The notes beneath the pieces were generated by a model, which saw only the letters and a list, made by a program, of their open reading frames with translations, was not told the DNA's origin and ran no database searches. Positions 36,199 through 45,204 of a stretch of DNA of 64,000 nucleotides are shown here, piece after piece. The stretch is taken from positions 1,426,001-1,490,000 of the forward strand of contig NZ_JAOCQD020000002.1 of NCBI RefSeq assembly GCF_025290835.2, given 5' to 3'. The position numbers and the translations under genes were made by a program. How positions within the stretch are numbered: the stretch's first letter is position 1; each line of letters opens with the position of its first letter. This DNA is from Aquabacterium sp. OR-4. GTDB taxonomy: Bacteria > Pseudomonadota > Gammaproteobacteria > Burkholderiales > Burkholderiaceae_C.

Positions 36199-37069
36199 CG
36201 GAGGTCAGGCGCTCCTGCAGGAACTCGACGAAGCGCTGCGTCTTCGCGGGCAGCAGCCGTGTCTCGGTGATCGCATAGACCGGTGTTGCCTTGCCCTGCC
36301 AGGTCGGCAGTACCCGGCGCAAGCGCCCTGCTGCGACGTCATCGGCAGCGATCTCGTCGGAGAGCAGGATCACACCCAGGTCCAGTGTCGCCAGCCGTCG
36401 GAGCATGCCCACGCTGTTGACCTGGAACCGGCCACTGACGTCGACCTCTGCGACCTCGTCCCCGCAGTGCAGCACCCAGTTGCCCGCCTTGGGAAAGCCC
36501 AGGCACTCGTGCTGCGCGAGGTCGCGGGCGTGTTCCGGCTCACCCGACACGGCCAGGTAGCGCGGTGAGGCGTAGGCGCCCACCGGCAGGCGGGCCAGCA
36601 GGCGGGCGATCAGGTTGGAGTCGGAGAGCTCGCCCATGCGGATGGCCACGTCGAAGGGTTCGCTGACCAGGTCGACGCGCCGGGGGGTGAGGTCGAAGTC
36701 GAACGTGATGCCGGGATAGCGGCGCGCGAATTCCGCGATCAGCGGCGCCATGTAGGTGGTGGCGAAATCCACCGGCAAGGAGGCGCGCAGCACGCCGCTG
36801 GGCTGTGCCAGCAGTTCACCCAGTTGCTCGTGTGCCAGTCGGGCCTCGTCAACGATGCGCCGGCAGCGCTGGAAGTAGATCTGCCCGGCCTCGGTCAATT
36901 CCACCTTGCGCGTCGTGCGGTGCAGCAGCCGCAGGCCGATGGCCTTTTCCAGCGCGCCGATGCGTCGCGACAGCGTCGAGTTCGGCACCCCGGTGGCGTC
37001 GGCCGCGCGGCGAAAGCTCAGCGTGTGGGCCACCTCGACGAACAAGGCCATGTCGTTCAGCAGTTCCAT
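36185..37069 (-). CDS. LysR-family transcriptional regulator
   Basis: A 294-aa LysR protein. The N-terminal winged helix (MELLNDMALFVEVAHTLSF... TLSRRIGALEKAIGLRLLHRTTRKVELTEAG) is complete and the substrate-binding domain fills residues ~90-290. It is divergent from an old-yellow-enzyme gene with a 108-bp gap, the standard LysR layout, and probably regulates the ene-reductase/pirin/isochorismatase set. It most resembles the CrgA/DmlR-like group of LysR proteins linked to aldehyde or quinone stress. The inducer is unknown. Confidence 0.9.
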   Translation of the reverse strand: MELLNDMALFVEVAHTLSFRRAADATGVPNSTLSRRIGALEKAIGLRLLHRTTRKVELTEAGQIYFQRCRRIVDEARLAHEQLGELLAQPSGVLRASLPVDFATTYMAPLIAEFARRYPGITFDFDLTPRRVDLVSEPFDVAIRMGELSDSNLIARLLARLPVGAYASPRYLAVSGEPEHARDLAQHECLGFPKAGNWVLHCGDEVAEVDVSGRFQVNSVGMLRRLATLDLGVILLSDEIAADDVAAGRLRRVLPTWQGKATPVYAITETRLLPAKTQRFVEFLQERLTSVKAP

Positions 37070-37177
37070 TGGGATTGCACCATCGATGGATCAATGAGTT
37101 CCATCGTACCTACTTTATCCACAAGGCAGGACAGCGGAAGATTCGGCCATCGCAGCCCAACCATCCCTGGAACAGCC

Positions 37178-38239
37178 ATGAGCCCACTTCTCACCCCCGT
37201 CCGCATCGGCCGCACGCCCGCCGCCAACCGCCTGGTGATGGCGCCGATGACCCGCTCACGGGCCGATGCCGACGGCGTGCCCAGCGACCTGACCGTCACC
37301 TACTACGCCCAGCGCGCCAGCGCTGGTCTGATCATCACCGAGGGCGTTTTCCCGTCCGCCATGGGCAAGGGCTATGTGCACACGCCCGGCATCGAGACCG
37401 CAGCGCAGATGGCCGCATGGAAGAAGGTGACCGAGGCCGTGCACGCCAAGGGCGGCCGCATCTTCATGCAGCTGATGCATTGCGGGCGCGTCTCGCACCC
37501 GTCGCTGCTGGGTGGTGCCACGCCGGTGGCCCCGTCGGCGATCAAGCCTGAAGGCAAGGCCTGGACGCCCGTCGGCCAGGTCGACTTCGAAACCCCGCGC
37601 GAACTGAGCGTCGCCGAGATCGCCGGTGTGGTCGACGGGTACCGCCAGGCCACACGTCATGCCATCGAAGCCGGCTTCGACGGCGTGGAGCTGCATGGGG
37701 CTTCGGGCTACCTGCCCGAGCAGTTCCTGTCATCCGGCAGCAACCAACGCAAGGATCAATACGGTGGCTCTGTGGAGAACCGCGCCCGCTTCGTACTGCA
37801 GGTCCTGGACGCCATGGTGGCCGAGGCCGGCGCCGACCGTGTCGGCATCAAGCTGTCTCCGGAGATGAACTACAACAGCATCACCGATGCCGCCCCGCAA
37901 GAGACCTACGCCTACCTGGTCGAGCAGCTGCGCGGCAAGGGCCTGGCCTACCTGCACGTGGCACTGTTCGGCGCCGCCTTCGACTACCACGCGGTGCTGC
38001 GCCCGCTCTTCGATGGCAGCTACCTGATCGGCAGCGGCCTCACGCAGGACAGCGCCGAGAAGCTGGTGGCATCAGGCTCGGCCGATGCGGTCGTGTTCGG
38101 CAGCGCCTTCCTCGCGAACCCCGACCTGCCGGAGCGCTTCCGCGTTGGCGCCGCGCTGAACACGCCGGACCGCAACACCTTCTTCGCACCACCCACCGCG
38201 CAGGGCTACATCGACTACCCGACGCTGGCGACGGCCTGA
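37178..38239 (+). CDS. Old yellow enzyme family alkene reductase (NemA-like)
   Basis: A 353-aa FMN-dependent NAD(P)H oxidoreductase with a TIM barrel. The start (MSPLLTPVRIGRTPAANRLVMAPMTR) matches the family N-terminus. Visible motifs are FMQLMHCGRVSHPS, FDGVELHGASGYLPEQFLS, and the phosphate-binding end ADAVVFGSAFLANPDLPER. Residues GRVSH and HGASGYL are typical of classical OYEs that reduce activated alkenes, nitro compounds or quinones. It leads the LysR-controlled set. The name nemA is plausible but substrate is not shown. Confidence 0.9.
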   Translation: MSPLLTPVRIGRTPAANRLVMAPMTRSRADADGVPSDLTVTYYAQRASAGLIITEGVFPSAMGKGYVHTPGIETAAQMAAWKKVTEAVHAKGGRIFMQLMHCGRVSHPSLLGGATPVAPSAIKPEGKAWTPVGQVDFETPRELSVAEIAGVVDGYRQATRHAIEAGFDGVELHGASGYLPEQFLSSGSNQRKDQYGGSVENRARFVLQVLDAMVAEAGADRVGIKLSPEMNYNSITDAAPQETYAYLVEQLRGKGLAYLHVALFGAAFDYHAVLRPLFDGSYLIGSGLTQDSAEKLVASGSADAVVFGSAFLANPDLPERFRVGAALNTPDRNTFFAPPTAQGYIDYPTLATA

Positions 38240-38268
38240 CAGGCCCACCTCTACGAAAGGCAAAGGCC

Positions 38269-39095
38269 ATGGCCACCCTCGTCCGCATGCAGCGCGCCAA
38301 CCATGGCGCCCAGTTCCGCGCAGTGCGCCTGCATGGCGCCGACCCGGCGCAGCTCGACCCCTTCATCGGCATCGACCACGCCTGGATGAGCGCGCCCACC
38401 TTTCCGCCGCATCCGCACGCGGGCTTCTCTGCGGTGACTTACCTGTTCCTCGACTCCGAGACCGGCATGGCCAATCGCGCGATTCACTGGGCACGCGCAA
38501 CCTGATCGAACCAGGCGGCCTGCACTGGACCGCCGCGGGGCGGGGCGTGGTCCACGAAGAGGTGCCCGCCGTGACGGGCAGCACCACGCACCTGCTGCAG
38601 ATCTTCGTCAACCTGCCTGAATCCCGCCAGAACGCGGCGCCGTTCGCGCTGAGCCTGGCCACGCAGGACGTGCCTGTGGTGCAGTTGCCCGGTGCACGCG
38701 TGCGCGTGCCGCTGGGTTCCTACGGCGAGGTGCACTCGCCGCTGGCGCCACCGACCGACGTGACGCTGCTGGACATCACGCTGGACGCCGATGCCGAACT
38801 GGCGATCCCCGTTCCTGCCGGCCGTCGCGCCTTCGTCATGCCAGTCAACGGCAGCGCAGAAATCGACGGCGTTGGCTTCGGCCTGGACGACCTTGGCGCT
38901 GTGTTCCTGCCGATCTCGGATGCAGCAACGGGCCACAGGCTTGTTGCCAAGGACGGCATCTCCAAGGTCGCCGTCTTCATCGGCGAGCCGCTGCGCCAGC
39001 CTCTTTTTTCCAACGGCCCGATGGCGTTTGCCAGCCAACAGAACCTGATCGCGGCCACCGCCGCCTACCAACGGGGCGACATGGGCCGACTGTGA
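38269..39095 (+). pseudogene. Pirin family protein, broken by a 2-bp frameshift
   Basis: The first frame (from 38269) gives a pirin N-terminus with the metal-site PHPHAGFSAVTYLF and ends early at 38505. The second frame (to 39095) gives the rest (GRGVVHEEVPAV..., then the second cupin). They rejoin perfectly if two bases are removed from CGCGCG at 38476-38481, giving ANRDSLGTRNLIEPGG. The intact gene would be ~275 aa, close to the family norm. Pirins are Fe cupins with quercetinase or redox roles. Either a real recent mutation in a CG run or a sequencing slip. Confidence 0.88.
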
Positions 39096-39142
39096 GCCAC
39101 AGCCGCGTCCGCTTGCCCCACCCTTCCTCAAGGAGTCACACC

Positions 39143-39748
39143 ATGAAAGTTGAACGATTCACCGCCGAGAACTCGGCCCTGCTGCTCATCGACCACCAGG
39201 TCGGCACGATGAAGCTGATCAAGAACATCGACCGCGAACAGGCCGCAAAGCAATCCATCGCACTGGCCAAGATGGCGAAGATCCTGAACATGCCGGTTGT
39301 GATCACGTCCAGCCAGGAAGAACGCGCCCAGGGCCCGATCCTCCCCGAAATTGCCCAAGTGCTGCCCGAGGCGCATGCGGCGCGCGTCAAGCGGCCCGGC
39401 GTAGTCAATGCGTGGGCCTATGCTGACTTCAAGAACGCCGTGCTCGCCACCGGCCGCAAGAACCTGATCATGGCTGGCGTCACCACCGACGTCTGCCTCA
39501 TTTTCCCGGCGATCGATGCCGCGCAGGAGGGTTTCAATGTGCAGGCGGTGATGGACGCTTCGGGCTCGCCGAGCCTGCTGTCCGAAGAGTTCTCGCGCCA
39601 GCGCATGCATGACGCCGGCGTGGTGCTCACCGCCACCAATACGCTGATGGCCGAGATTGCGCAGGACTGGTCCACGCCGGCTGGCCAGCAACTGATCACG
39701 CTGCTGTTCACCGACGTCTTCCCGGCACTGGGCGCAAGCATCGCCTGA
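39143..39748 (+). CDS. Isochorismatase-like cysteine hydrolase
   Basis: A 201-aa hydrolase. The ATG at 39143 has AAGGAG 7 nt upstream. The Asp-Lys-Cys triad is visible: D17 (LLLIDHQ), K83 (ARVKRPG) and C118 (VTTDVCL). The family includes nicotinamidases, isochorismatases and YcaC-like amidohydrolases; the LIDHQVG start and lack of nicotinamidase metal motif favour the YcaC-like group. It is the last gene of the LysR-linked set. Confidence 0.88.
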   Translation: MKVERFTAENSALLLIDHQVGTMKLIKNIDREQAAKQSIALAKMAKILNMPVVITSSQEERAQGPILPEIAQVLPEAHAARVKRPGVVNAWAYADFKNAVLATGRKNLIMAGVTTDVCLIFPAIDAAQEGFNVQAVMDASGSPSLLSEEFSRQRMHDAGVVLTATNTLMAEIAQDWSTPAGQQLITLLFTDVFPALGASIA

Positions 39749-39941
39749 GAGCTTGAGATCGTTTCGTCCGCGCCGTGCGAGCGGTGAGGTTCAGCGGCGA
39801 AGGGTTTGATGGTTGTGCGTGCGCAGCGTGCTCAAGCTGCTGTGACGAGGACCGGGTGGCGTGCGGATTGCCAACGCATTCAGCCTCGTCAGGCGTGCGC
39901 TGCTAGGCCCTCAAGGCCTGCCGGCGCTGGCCGGCCGGGCT
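39749..39941. other. Gap between the isochorismatase-like gene and the transposase remnant
   Basis: No gene seen. It probably contains the left end of the insertion sequence, but I could not fix a terminal inverted repeat. Confidence 0.5.
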
Positions 39942-41361
39942 TCAAGCCCAACCGACGAGCTGCGGCGCCAGCCGTGCCGTGCGCATCAGGTTGTGCGCCA
40001 GTGCAAAAGGCCTGACCACGCCCAGCACCCGCTGCAGGCCACGCACCGGCAGCCGCTGCAGTCCCCGGTTGCGTGCCAAGGCGTTGACGCATTCGGCCGT
40101 GGCTGCTCGCTCCTCGTCGAGCTCGCGCGCCGCCTCGGTGCCCATGCGCTGTCGCCACGCGACCACCGCGGGGCTGTCTGTCGTCGGGCTTGGGGTCGTA
40201 GCGACTGGCTGGCGGGGCGGGCGGCTCGTCGTCGCCTTGCTCGGCTGCGCCCGGCTTGATCGGCATGGTCGGCTTGGCCTTTGGCGCCTTGGGCTCGGGC
40301 ACCGGGGCGTACACCGCGGTCTTGTGCGCCACCGCATCGATCTGCGCGTGCGCCGGGAGGCCTCCATCGACCAGCCACTGCTCGGGCGCGCGGCCCAGGC
40401 GTTGCTCGACCTGCTCGACCATCGGTACGAGTTGCGCCATGTCCGAGCCCGCCATCACCGCATCGACACCGACGATGACCTGGCTCGCGCAGTCGGTGGC
40501 CAGTTGCAGGTTGTACGCCGGGCGCCAGCCGCCGTCGGCCATCTTCATCACGCTGGCCTGCGCATCGGTGGTGCTGGCGCGGGCCTCGTCGGCACTGCGG
40601 CCATTGCGGCGCTTGGCCTCTTGCAGTTCGGGCAGCCGTGCCAGCGCTTGCTGCAAGCGCTGCTCGCGCTCGACGGCGGCACGCTCACGCGCTGCACGCG
40701 AGCGCCGGCTGGCCCCGCCGGGGTCAGCGAGCGCCTCCTCGCGCAGCGTGCGCACCATCTCGCCGGCCTTGGCCTGGTGCTCGCGCAACGTGCCCTGGCG
40801 CTTGAACGGGGCCGCGCCCGCCGAGGCCCGCACCCGCATGCCATCCTGCGCCACCCGCACCAGCCGGATCAGCCCCGCCGAGGCCAGCACCGCCACGTTG
40901 TCCGTCAGCAGCCGGTCCATCAGCGCCACCTGGGTGCTGCGAAAGTCGTTGAGCAGGTGGTAGTTCACCGGCACGCTGCCACAGATCCAGCGGTACGCGT
41001 GGTGCTCCTGCATCAGCCGCGCCAGCTCGCGCCCGCTGCCCACGCCTTCGAGCGTCGCATACAGCCACAGCGCGAACAGCACCCGCGGATCCGTCGCCCG
41101 CCGTCCGGGTGCAGCACCGCGGGCCTTGATGCCCGCCAGCAACGCGCTCAGGTCCTGGCGCTCAACGTAGGCCCAGACCATGCGCGCCCGATGCTCCGGC
41201 GGCAGCAGCGCCTCCAAGTCCAGCGCTCGCAACTCCAACTGCTGCCGGTTGGGTTCGTGGATTCGTGCCGCGCCTGCTCGCTGACCAGCAGCCCTCGCAG
41301 CTTCCGGCTGCGGGCCTGCAGGCACCTCACCAAACAGATCACCTTCGCCCGACCCGCTCAC
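39942..41361 (-). pseudogene. IS1182-family transposase, frameshifted
   Basis: From a GTG at 41361 the frame gives the family pattern: PNRQQLELRALDLEALLPPEHRAR, VLFALWLYATLEGVGSGREL, YRWICGSVPVNYHLLNDFR and DGMRVRASAGA. At 40174-40181 a 4-nt tandem duplication (CTGTCTGT on the plus strand) shifts the frame. The correct C-terminus (PAVVAWRQRMGTEAAREL... ECVNALARNRGLQRL... LAHNLMR) continues in the next frame to 39942. The enzyme is therefore inactive unless the frame is corrected. It shows transposon activity inside cargo 3. The element ends were not located. Confidence 0.87.
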
Positions 41362-41436
41362 TTCCGTCTTGTTCGTCCTTCGCCTCAAGCGGATCTCGTG
41401 CCAGCTCGGGCAAAAAGATCTCAGCCTCTGAGCCAA

Positions 41437-41661
41437 AGGCGGGGCCGCGGGCGGCCGACGGGTCGAGGCAACTGAATGGCGCGGAGGTAGCTTTCGCGAT
41501 CCGTGGCGAATTCAAGCAGATGACCGTCTGCAGTGCGCCGACCTTGACGCCGAGCGACCGGTAAGCGGCCTGGGTTTCGAGCGTCACCTGATGGTCGTCA
41601 ACTGACACCTGACCTTGCGGCCAGACCGCGCCCGAAACCATCAGAGGCGCGTCACAAGCAC
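41437..41661. other. Stretch upstream of the transposase remnant
   Basis: Contains a short readable minus-strand peptide (DDHQVTLETQAAYRSLGVKV) with no recognised family, possibly a gene remnant. From about 41598 it matches the flank of ftsZ copy B. Confidence 0.4.
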
Positions 41662-41699
41662 CAAGCCCCGCAGCGCGACGTCTCGCACTGCGGGGCTTG
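41662..41699 (-). terminator. Hairpin after the intact ftsZ
   Basis: Same stem family as copies A and B (AAGCCCCGCAG with CTGCGGGGCTT) with two substitutions. Between it and the stop codon a different hairpin occurs here (GCAAGGCC/GGCCTTGC, about 41727-41747). No T-tract. Confidence 0.7.
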
Positions 41700-41754
41700 C
41701 GAACTTCAGCTGGCGCACGGTCGCGCAAGGCCATCCGGCCTTGCACGCGCGGGC

Positions 41755-42978
41755 TCAATCCGCCTGCTTGCGCAGGAAGGCCGGGATCTCGATCTCGTCC
41801 ATGCCGTTCGACGACAGGGCTTCCACCTTGGCCGCGGCCTGGGTGCGGGCCGAGCGCCACACGCTGGGCGTGCTGAGGTTGCTGTAGTCGTGCGCGGTGG
41901 TGCCGGGCAGGCCCTGGCCCTGGCCGCCCATTTGCGCCACGGTGTTCAGGATCGGCAGGTTGTCGGTGCCGGTGCGCAGCGCGGCGGCCGGCTGCACCAC
42001 GGTCAGCGGTGCAGCCTGCGGCTTGCGCTGGCACAGGCCGGTGGCGATCACGGTCACGCGCATCTGGTCGCCCAGGCTGTCGTCATAGGCCGCGCCGTAG
42101 ATGATGTGCGCGTCATCGGCGGCATAGCGGCGGATGGTGTTCATCGCCGCCTTGCTTTCGTTCAGGCGGAAGTTGGTCTTGCTGGCAGCAATCAGCACCA
42201 GCACGCCGCGGGCGCCCGACAGGTCGATGCCTTCCAGCAGCGGGCAGGCCACGGCAGCGTCAGCCGCCTTGTTGGCGCGATCCGGGCCGCTGGCAGTGGC
42301 CGTGCCCATCATGGCCTTGCCGGGCTCGCTCATCACGGTCTTGACGTCTTCGAAGTCGACGTTTACCAGACCGTGCATGTGGATGATGTCGCTGATGCCG
42401 CCCACGGCGTTTTTCAGCACATCGTTGGCATGCGCAAAGGCCTGATCTTGCGTGATGTCGTCGCCCAGCACTTCGAGCAGCTTCTCGTTGAGCACCACGA
42501 TCAGGCTGTCGACGTTGGCTTCGAGCTCGCTGGTGCCCGAGTCGGCCTGCTTCATGCGGCGCGGGCCTTCAAACTCGAAGGGCTTGGTCACCACGCCCAC
42601 GGTCAGGATGCCCATCTCCTTGGCCACCTTGGCCACCACCGGCGCGGCGCCGGTGCCGGTGCCGCCGCCCATGCCGGCGGTGATGAAGACCATGTGCGCG
42701 CCTTCCAGCGCCGTGCGCACGCGGGCCTCGGCCTCGTGCGCGGCCTCCTTGCCCTTGTCGGGCTTGCCGCCGGCGCCCAGGCCGTTGTCGCCCAGCTGGA
42801 TCAGGGTGTGCGCGCTGCTGCGGTTGAGCGCCTGCGCGTCGGTGTTGGCGCACACAAACTCCACGCCCTGCACACCCTGGCTGATCATGTGCTCGACGGC
42901 GTTGCCGCCGCCGCCTCCCACACCCACCACCTTGATGCGGGTACCTTGGTCGAATTCTTCGATCATTTCGATGGGCAT
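41755..42978 (-). CDS. ftsZ: Cell division protein FtsZ (intact)
   Basis: A 407-aa tubulin-like GTPase that forms the division ring. The start follows AGGAGG with 6 nt spacing. The nucleotide loop GGGGGNAVEHM (21-31), tubulin signature GGGTGTGAAP (104-113), the ADSGTSELEANVDSLIVVLNEK segment and the C-terminal partner-binding peptide MDEIEIPAFLRKQAD are all present. It is the last gene of the dcw cluster. From codon V161 to the hairpin it is repeated at 34.7-35.5 and 28.9-29.6 kb. Its present 3' part may itself have arrived with an inserted element. Confidence 0.97.
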   Translation of the reverse strand: MPIEMIEEFDQGTRIKVVGVGGGGGNAVEHMISQGVQGVEFVCANTDAQALNRSSAHTLIQLGDNGLGAGGKPDKGKEAAHEAEARVRTALEGAHMVFITAGMGGGTGTGAAPVVAKVAKEMGILTVGVVTKPFEFEGPRRMKQADSGTSELEANVDSLIVVLNEKLLEVLGDDITQDQAFAHANDVLKNAVGGISDIIHMHGLVNVDFEDVKTVMSEPGKAMMGTATASGPDRANKAADAAVACPLLEGIDLSGARGVLVLIAASKTNFRLNESKAAMNTIRRYAADDAHIIYGAAYDDSLGDQMRVTVIATGLCQRKPQAAPLTVVQPAAALRTGTDNLPILNTVAQMGGQGQGLPGTTAHDYSNLSTPSVWRSARTQAAAKVEALSSNGMDEIEIPAFLRKQAD

Positions 42979-43022
42979 GGAGACCTCCTGTGTCTAGTCA
43001 AGCAGTTGCCGTTGATTGGGTT

Positions 43023-43041
43023 GCTTCGGCGCTGCCGAAGC
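43023..43041. other. Perfect hairpin in the ftsA-ftsZ gap
   Basis: GCTTCGGC and GCCGAAGC around a GCT loop, in the 93-nt gap upstream of ftsZ. It lacks a T-tract, so it could be an RNA-processing or pausing site that lets ftsZ mRNA levels differ from the rest of the operon (inference). Confidence 0.55.
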
Positions 43042-43071
43042 GGTCGTGTCTCGGGACGTGAACCGTCCCTG

Positions 43072-44304
43072 TTAGAAATTGCCGAGAAACCAGTCCTTGG
43101 CGCGGCCGACGATGGTCTTCACCGACCCCGCCTGCTGCGCCACCTTGTGCCCGCGTGCACGGGCGATGCGGGCCTCTTCCAGCAAGCCCATCACGGTGGA
43201 CGAGCGGGGGTTGGCCACCATGTCGAACAGGGCACCGTGGTACGTGGGCACGCCCTTGCGCACCGGCTTGAGGAAGATGTCTTCACCCAGCTCCACCATG
43301 CCGGGCATCACGGCGGAGCCGCCGGTGATGACGATGCCCGAGCTGAGCAGCTCTTCGTAGCCCGATTCGCGGATGACCTGGTGCACCAGCGAGTAGATCT
43401 CTTCGACGCGCGGCTCGATCACGCCGGCCAGCGCCTGGCGGCTGAGCATGCGCGGTGCGCGGTCGCCCAGGCCGGGCACCTCGAGCGCCTCGGCCGGGTC
43501 GGCCAGCAGTTGCTTGGCCACGCCGTACTCGACCTTGATCTCCTCGGCGTCCTTGGTGGGTGTGCGCAGCGCCATCGCGATGTCGCTGGTGATCAGGTCG
43601 CCGGCGATGGGGATCACCGCGGTGTGGCGGATCGAGCCCTCGGTGTAGATGCTCACGTCGGTGGTGCCGGCGCCGATGTCGACCACGGCCACGCCCAGAC
43701 TCTTCTCGTCGTCCGTCAGCACGGCGGCGGCGCTGGCGCTGGGGTTGAGCACCAGGCGCTCCACCTCCAGGCCGCAGCGGCGCACGCACTTGAGGATGTT
43801 CTCGGCCGCGCTTTGCGCGCCGGTGACGATGTGCACCTTGACCTCGAGCCGCGAGCCGCTCATGCCGATCGGCTCCTTGACCTCGTGGCCGTCGATCACG
43901 AACTCCTGCGGCTCCACCAGCAGCAGGCGCTGATCGTTCGGGATGTTGATCGCCTTGGCGGTCTCGACCACGCGGTGCACGTCCACCGGCGTGACCTCGC
44001 GGTTGTCGCGCACGATGACCATGCCGGTGCTGTTTTGCCCGCGGATGTGGCTGCCGGTGATGCCGGTGTAGACGCGCTCGATCTTGCAGGCGGCCATCAT
44101 CTCGGCCTCTTTCAGCGCCTGCTGGATGCTGGCCACGGTGGCGTCGATGTTGACCACCACGCCGCGCTTGAGGCCATGCGAGGGCGCAATGCCCAGCCCG
44201 GCCAGGCGCAGCTCGCCACCGGGCAGCACCTCGGCGGCCACCGCCATCACCTTGGCGGTGCCGATGTCGAGGCCGACGATCAGATCCTTGTATTCCTTGG
44301 CCAT
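43072..44304 (-). CDS. ftsA: Cell division protein FtsA
   Basis: A 410-aa actin-like ATPase that tethers FtsZ to the membrane. The start is the ATG giving MAKEYKDLIVGLDIGTAKVMA, the normal family N-terminus; upstream frame is not conserved-looking. Phosphate loop DIGTAKV, connecting VVDIGAGTTDVSIY and adenosine segment SGIVITGGSAVMPGM are visible. The C-terminus ends in an amphipathic helix-like stretch (VGRAKDWFLGNF) that fits membrane targeting. It lies between ftsQ and ftsZ in the usual order. Confidence 0.96.
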   Translation of the reverse strand: MAKEYKDLIVGLDIGTAKVMAVAAEVLPGGELRLAGLGIAPSHGLKRGVVVNIDATVASIQQALKEAEMMAACKIERVYTGITGSHIRGQNSTGMVIVRDNREVTPVDVHRVVETAKAINIPNDQRLLLVEPQEFVIDGHEVKEPIGMSGSRLEVKVHIVTGAQSAAENILKCVRRCGLEVERLVLNPSASAAAVLTDDEKSLGVAVVDIGAGTTDVSIYTEGSIRHTAVIPIAGDLITSDIAMALRTPTKDAEEIKVEYGVAKQLLADPAEALEVPGLGDRAPRMLSRQALAGVIEPRVEEIYSLVHQVIRESGYEELLSSGIVITGGSAVMPGMVELGEDIFLKPVRKGVPTYHGALFDMVANPRSSTVMGLLEEARIARARGHKVAQQAGSVKTIVGRAKDWFLGNF

Positions 44305-44368
44305 AAGTGCCTTGCTGTGCTGCTTTCTTGTCGCGGTGCTCGGGTTGCGAACGGGTCTTGTGCGGATG

Positions 44369-45199
44369 TCACTTCTTGCGGACGGGCGGCGCGCTGAGCT
44401 GCGTGGTGACGCCGCGCAGCTTGACCGCAAAGCCGCCCACGTGGCGCAGATCGGCCGACTCGAGCGGGCGCTGGTAGGCCGCCACCACCTGCGGCAGCGT
44501 GCGCACGAAATGCTGGGTGCGGGCCAGCACCTCGTCGTCGCTGCCGCGGCCCAGCTCGACGGTGGCGCCCTTGCCGAGCGACAGCCGCCACGAGCCGCGC
44601 GGCGAGAGGTGCAGGCCGGCCAGATCGCCGGCCTGCAGCGGCGCGATGAGCGGCACCAGGCGCTGGTACATCGCCAGCATCAGCGCGGCGCTGCCTTCGG
44701 GGCCTTGCAGGCGCGGCAGGCGGTCGTCTTCAACATCGCCGATGTTGGCCTCGAACACCTCGCCAAAGCTGTTCACCAGGCGGTCGTTGCCATCGGCGGC
44801 GGCCCACAGGGCGGCGGGCTTGTGCTCTTCCAGGTCGACGGCCAGGCGCATCGGCCACACTCGGCGCACCATCGCGTGGCGCACCCAGGGCACCGATTCA
44901 AAGGCCGCCCGCGCCTTCTGCAGATCGAGGGTGACGAAGTTGCCGGCCAGCTTGGGCGCGGCATTGGCGCGGATGGTGGTCTCGCTGTTGCGCGCCACCT
45001 CGCCGTCGATGCGGATGGCGCGCAGCGCAAAGGCCGGCAGCCGCAATGCCCAGGCCACGGCCGCCACGCACACGGCCACACCGGCCACCAGCAGCAGCGT
45101 GTTGGCGGTGGCCTGCATCAGGCGCACATCGGCCGGCAGCGGCGCGCGCGCGGCGCTGCCCTGACCGAATGCGAAGCTGTGCGGGACGTAGCTGGCCAT
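44369..45199 (-). CDS. ftsQ: Cell division protein FtsQ
   Basis: A 276-aa bitopic inner-membrane protein of the FtsQBL complex. The start (MASYVPHSFAFG) was chosen because it lies 5 nt after the ddlB stop and gives the usual short cytoplasmic tail. One transmembrane helix spans residues ~38-60. A POTRA-like domain (FALRAIRIDGEVARNSETTI) and the FtsQ/DivIB domain follow (WVRHAMVRRVWPMRLAVDLEEHKPAA). The role is recruitment of the late divisome. Confidence 0.93.
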   Translation of the reverse strand: MASYVPHSFAFGQGSAARAPLPADVRLMQATANTLLLVAGVAVCVAAVAWALRLPAFALRAIRIDGEVARNSETTIRANAAPKLAGNFVTLDLQKARAAFESVPWVRHAMVRRVWPMRLAVDLEEHKPAALWAAADGNDRLVNSFGEVFEANIGDVEDDRLPRLQGPEGSAALMLAMYQRLVPLIAPLQAGDLAGLHLSPRGSWRLSLGKGATVELGRGSDDEVLARTQHFVRTLPQVVAAYQRPLESADLRHVGGFAVKLRGVTTQLSAPPVRKK

Positions 45200-45204
45200 A
45201 GTGC

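Noticed and set aside
41339..42034. 231-codon frame reading through the ftsZ 3' end and hairpin
   Set aside because: Shifted frame of ftsZ in its first part, no family; a shadow.
27301..42978. Prophage or ICE as the explanation for the islands
   Set aside because: No integrase, relaxase, conjugation or phage structural gene is present between the ftsZ copies.
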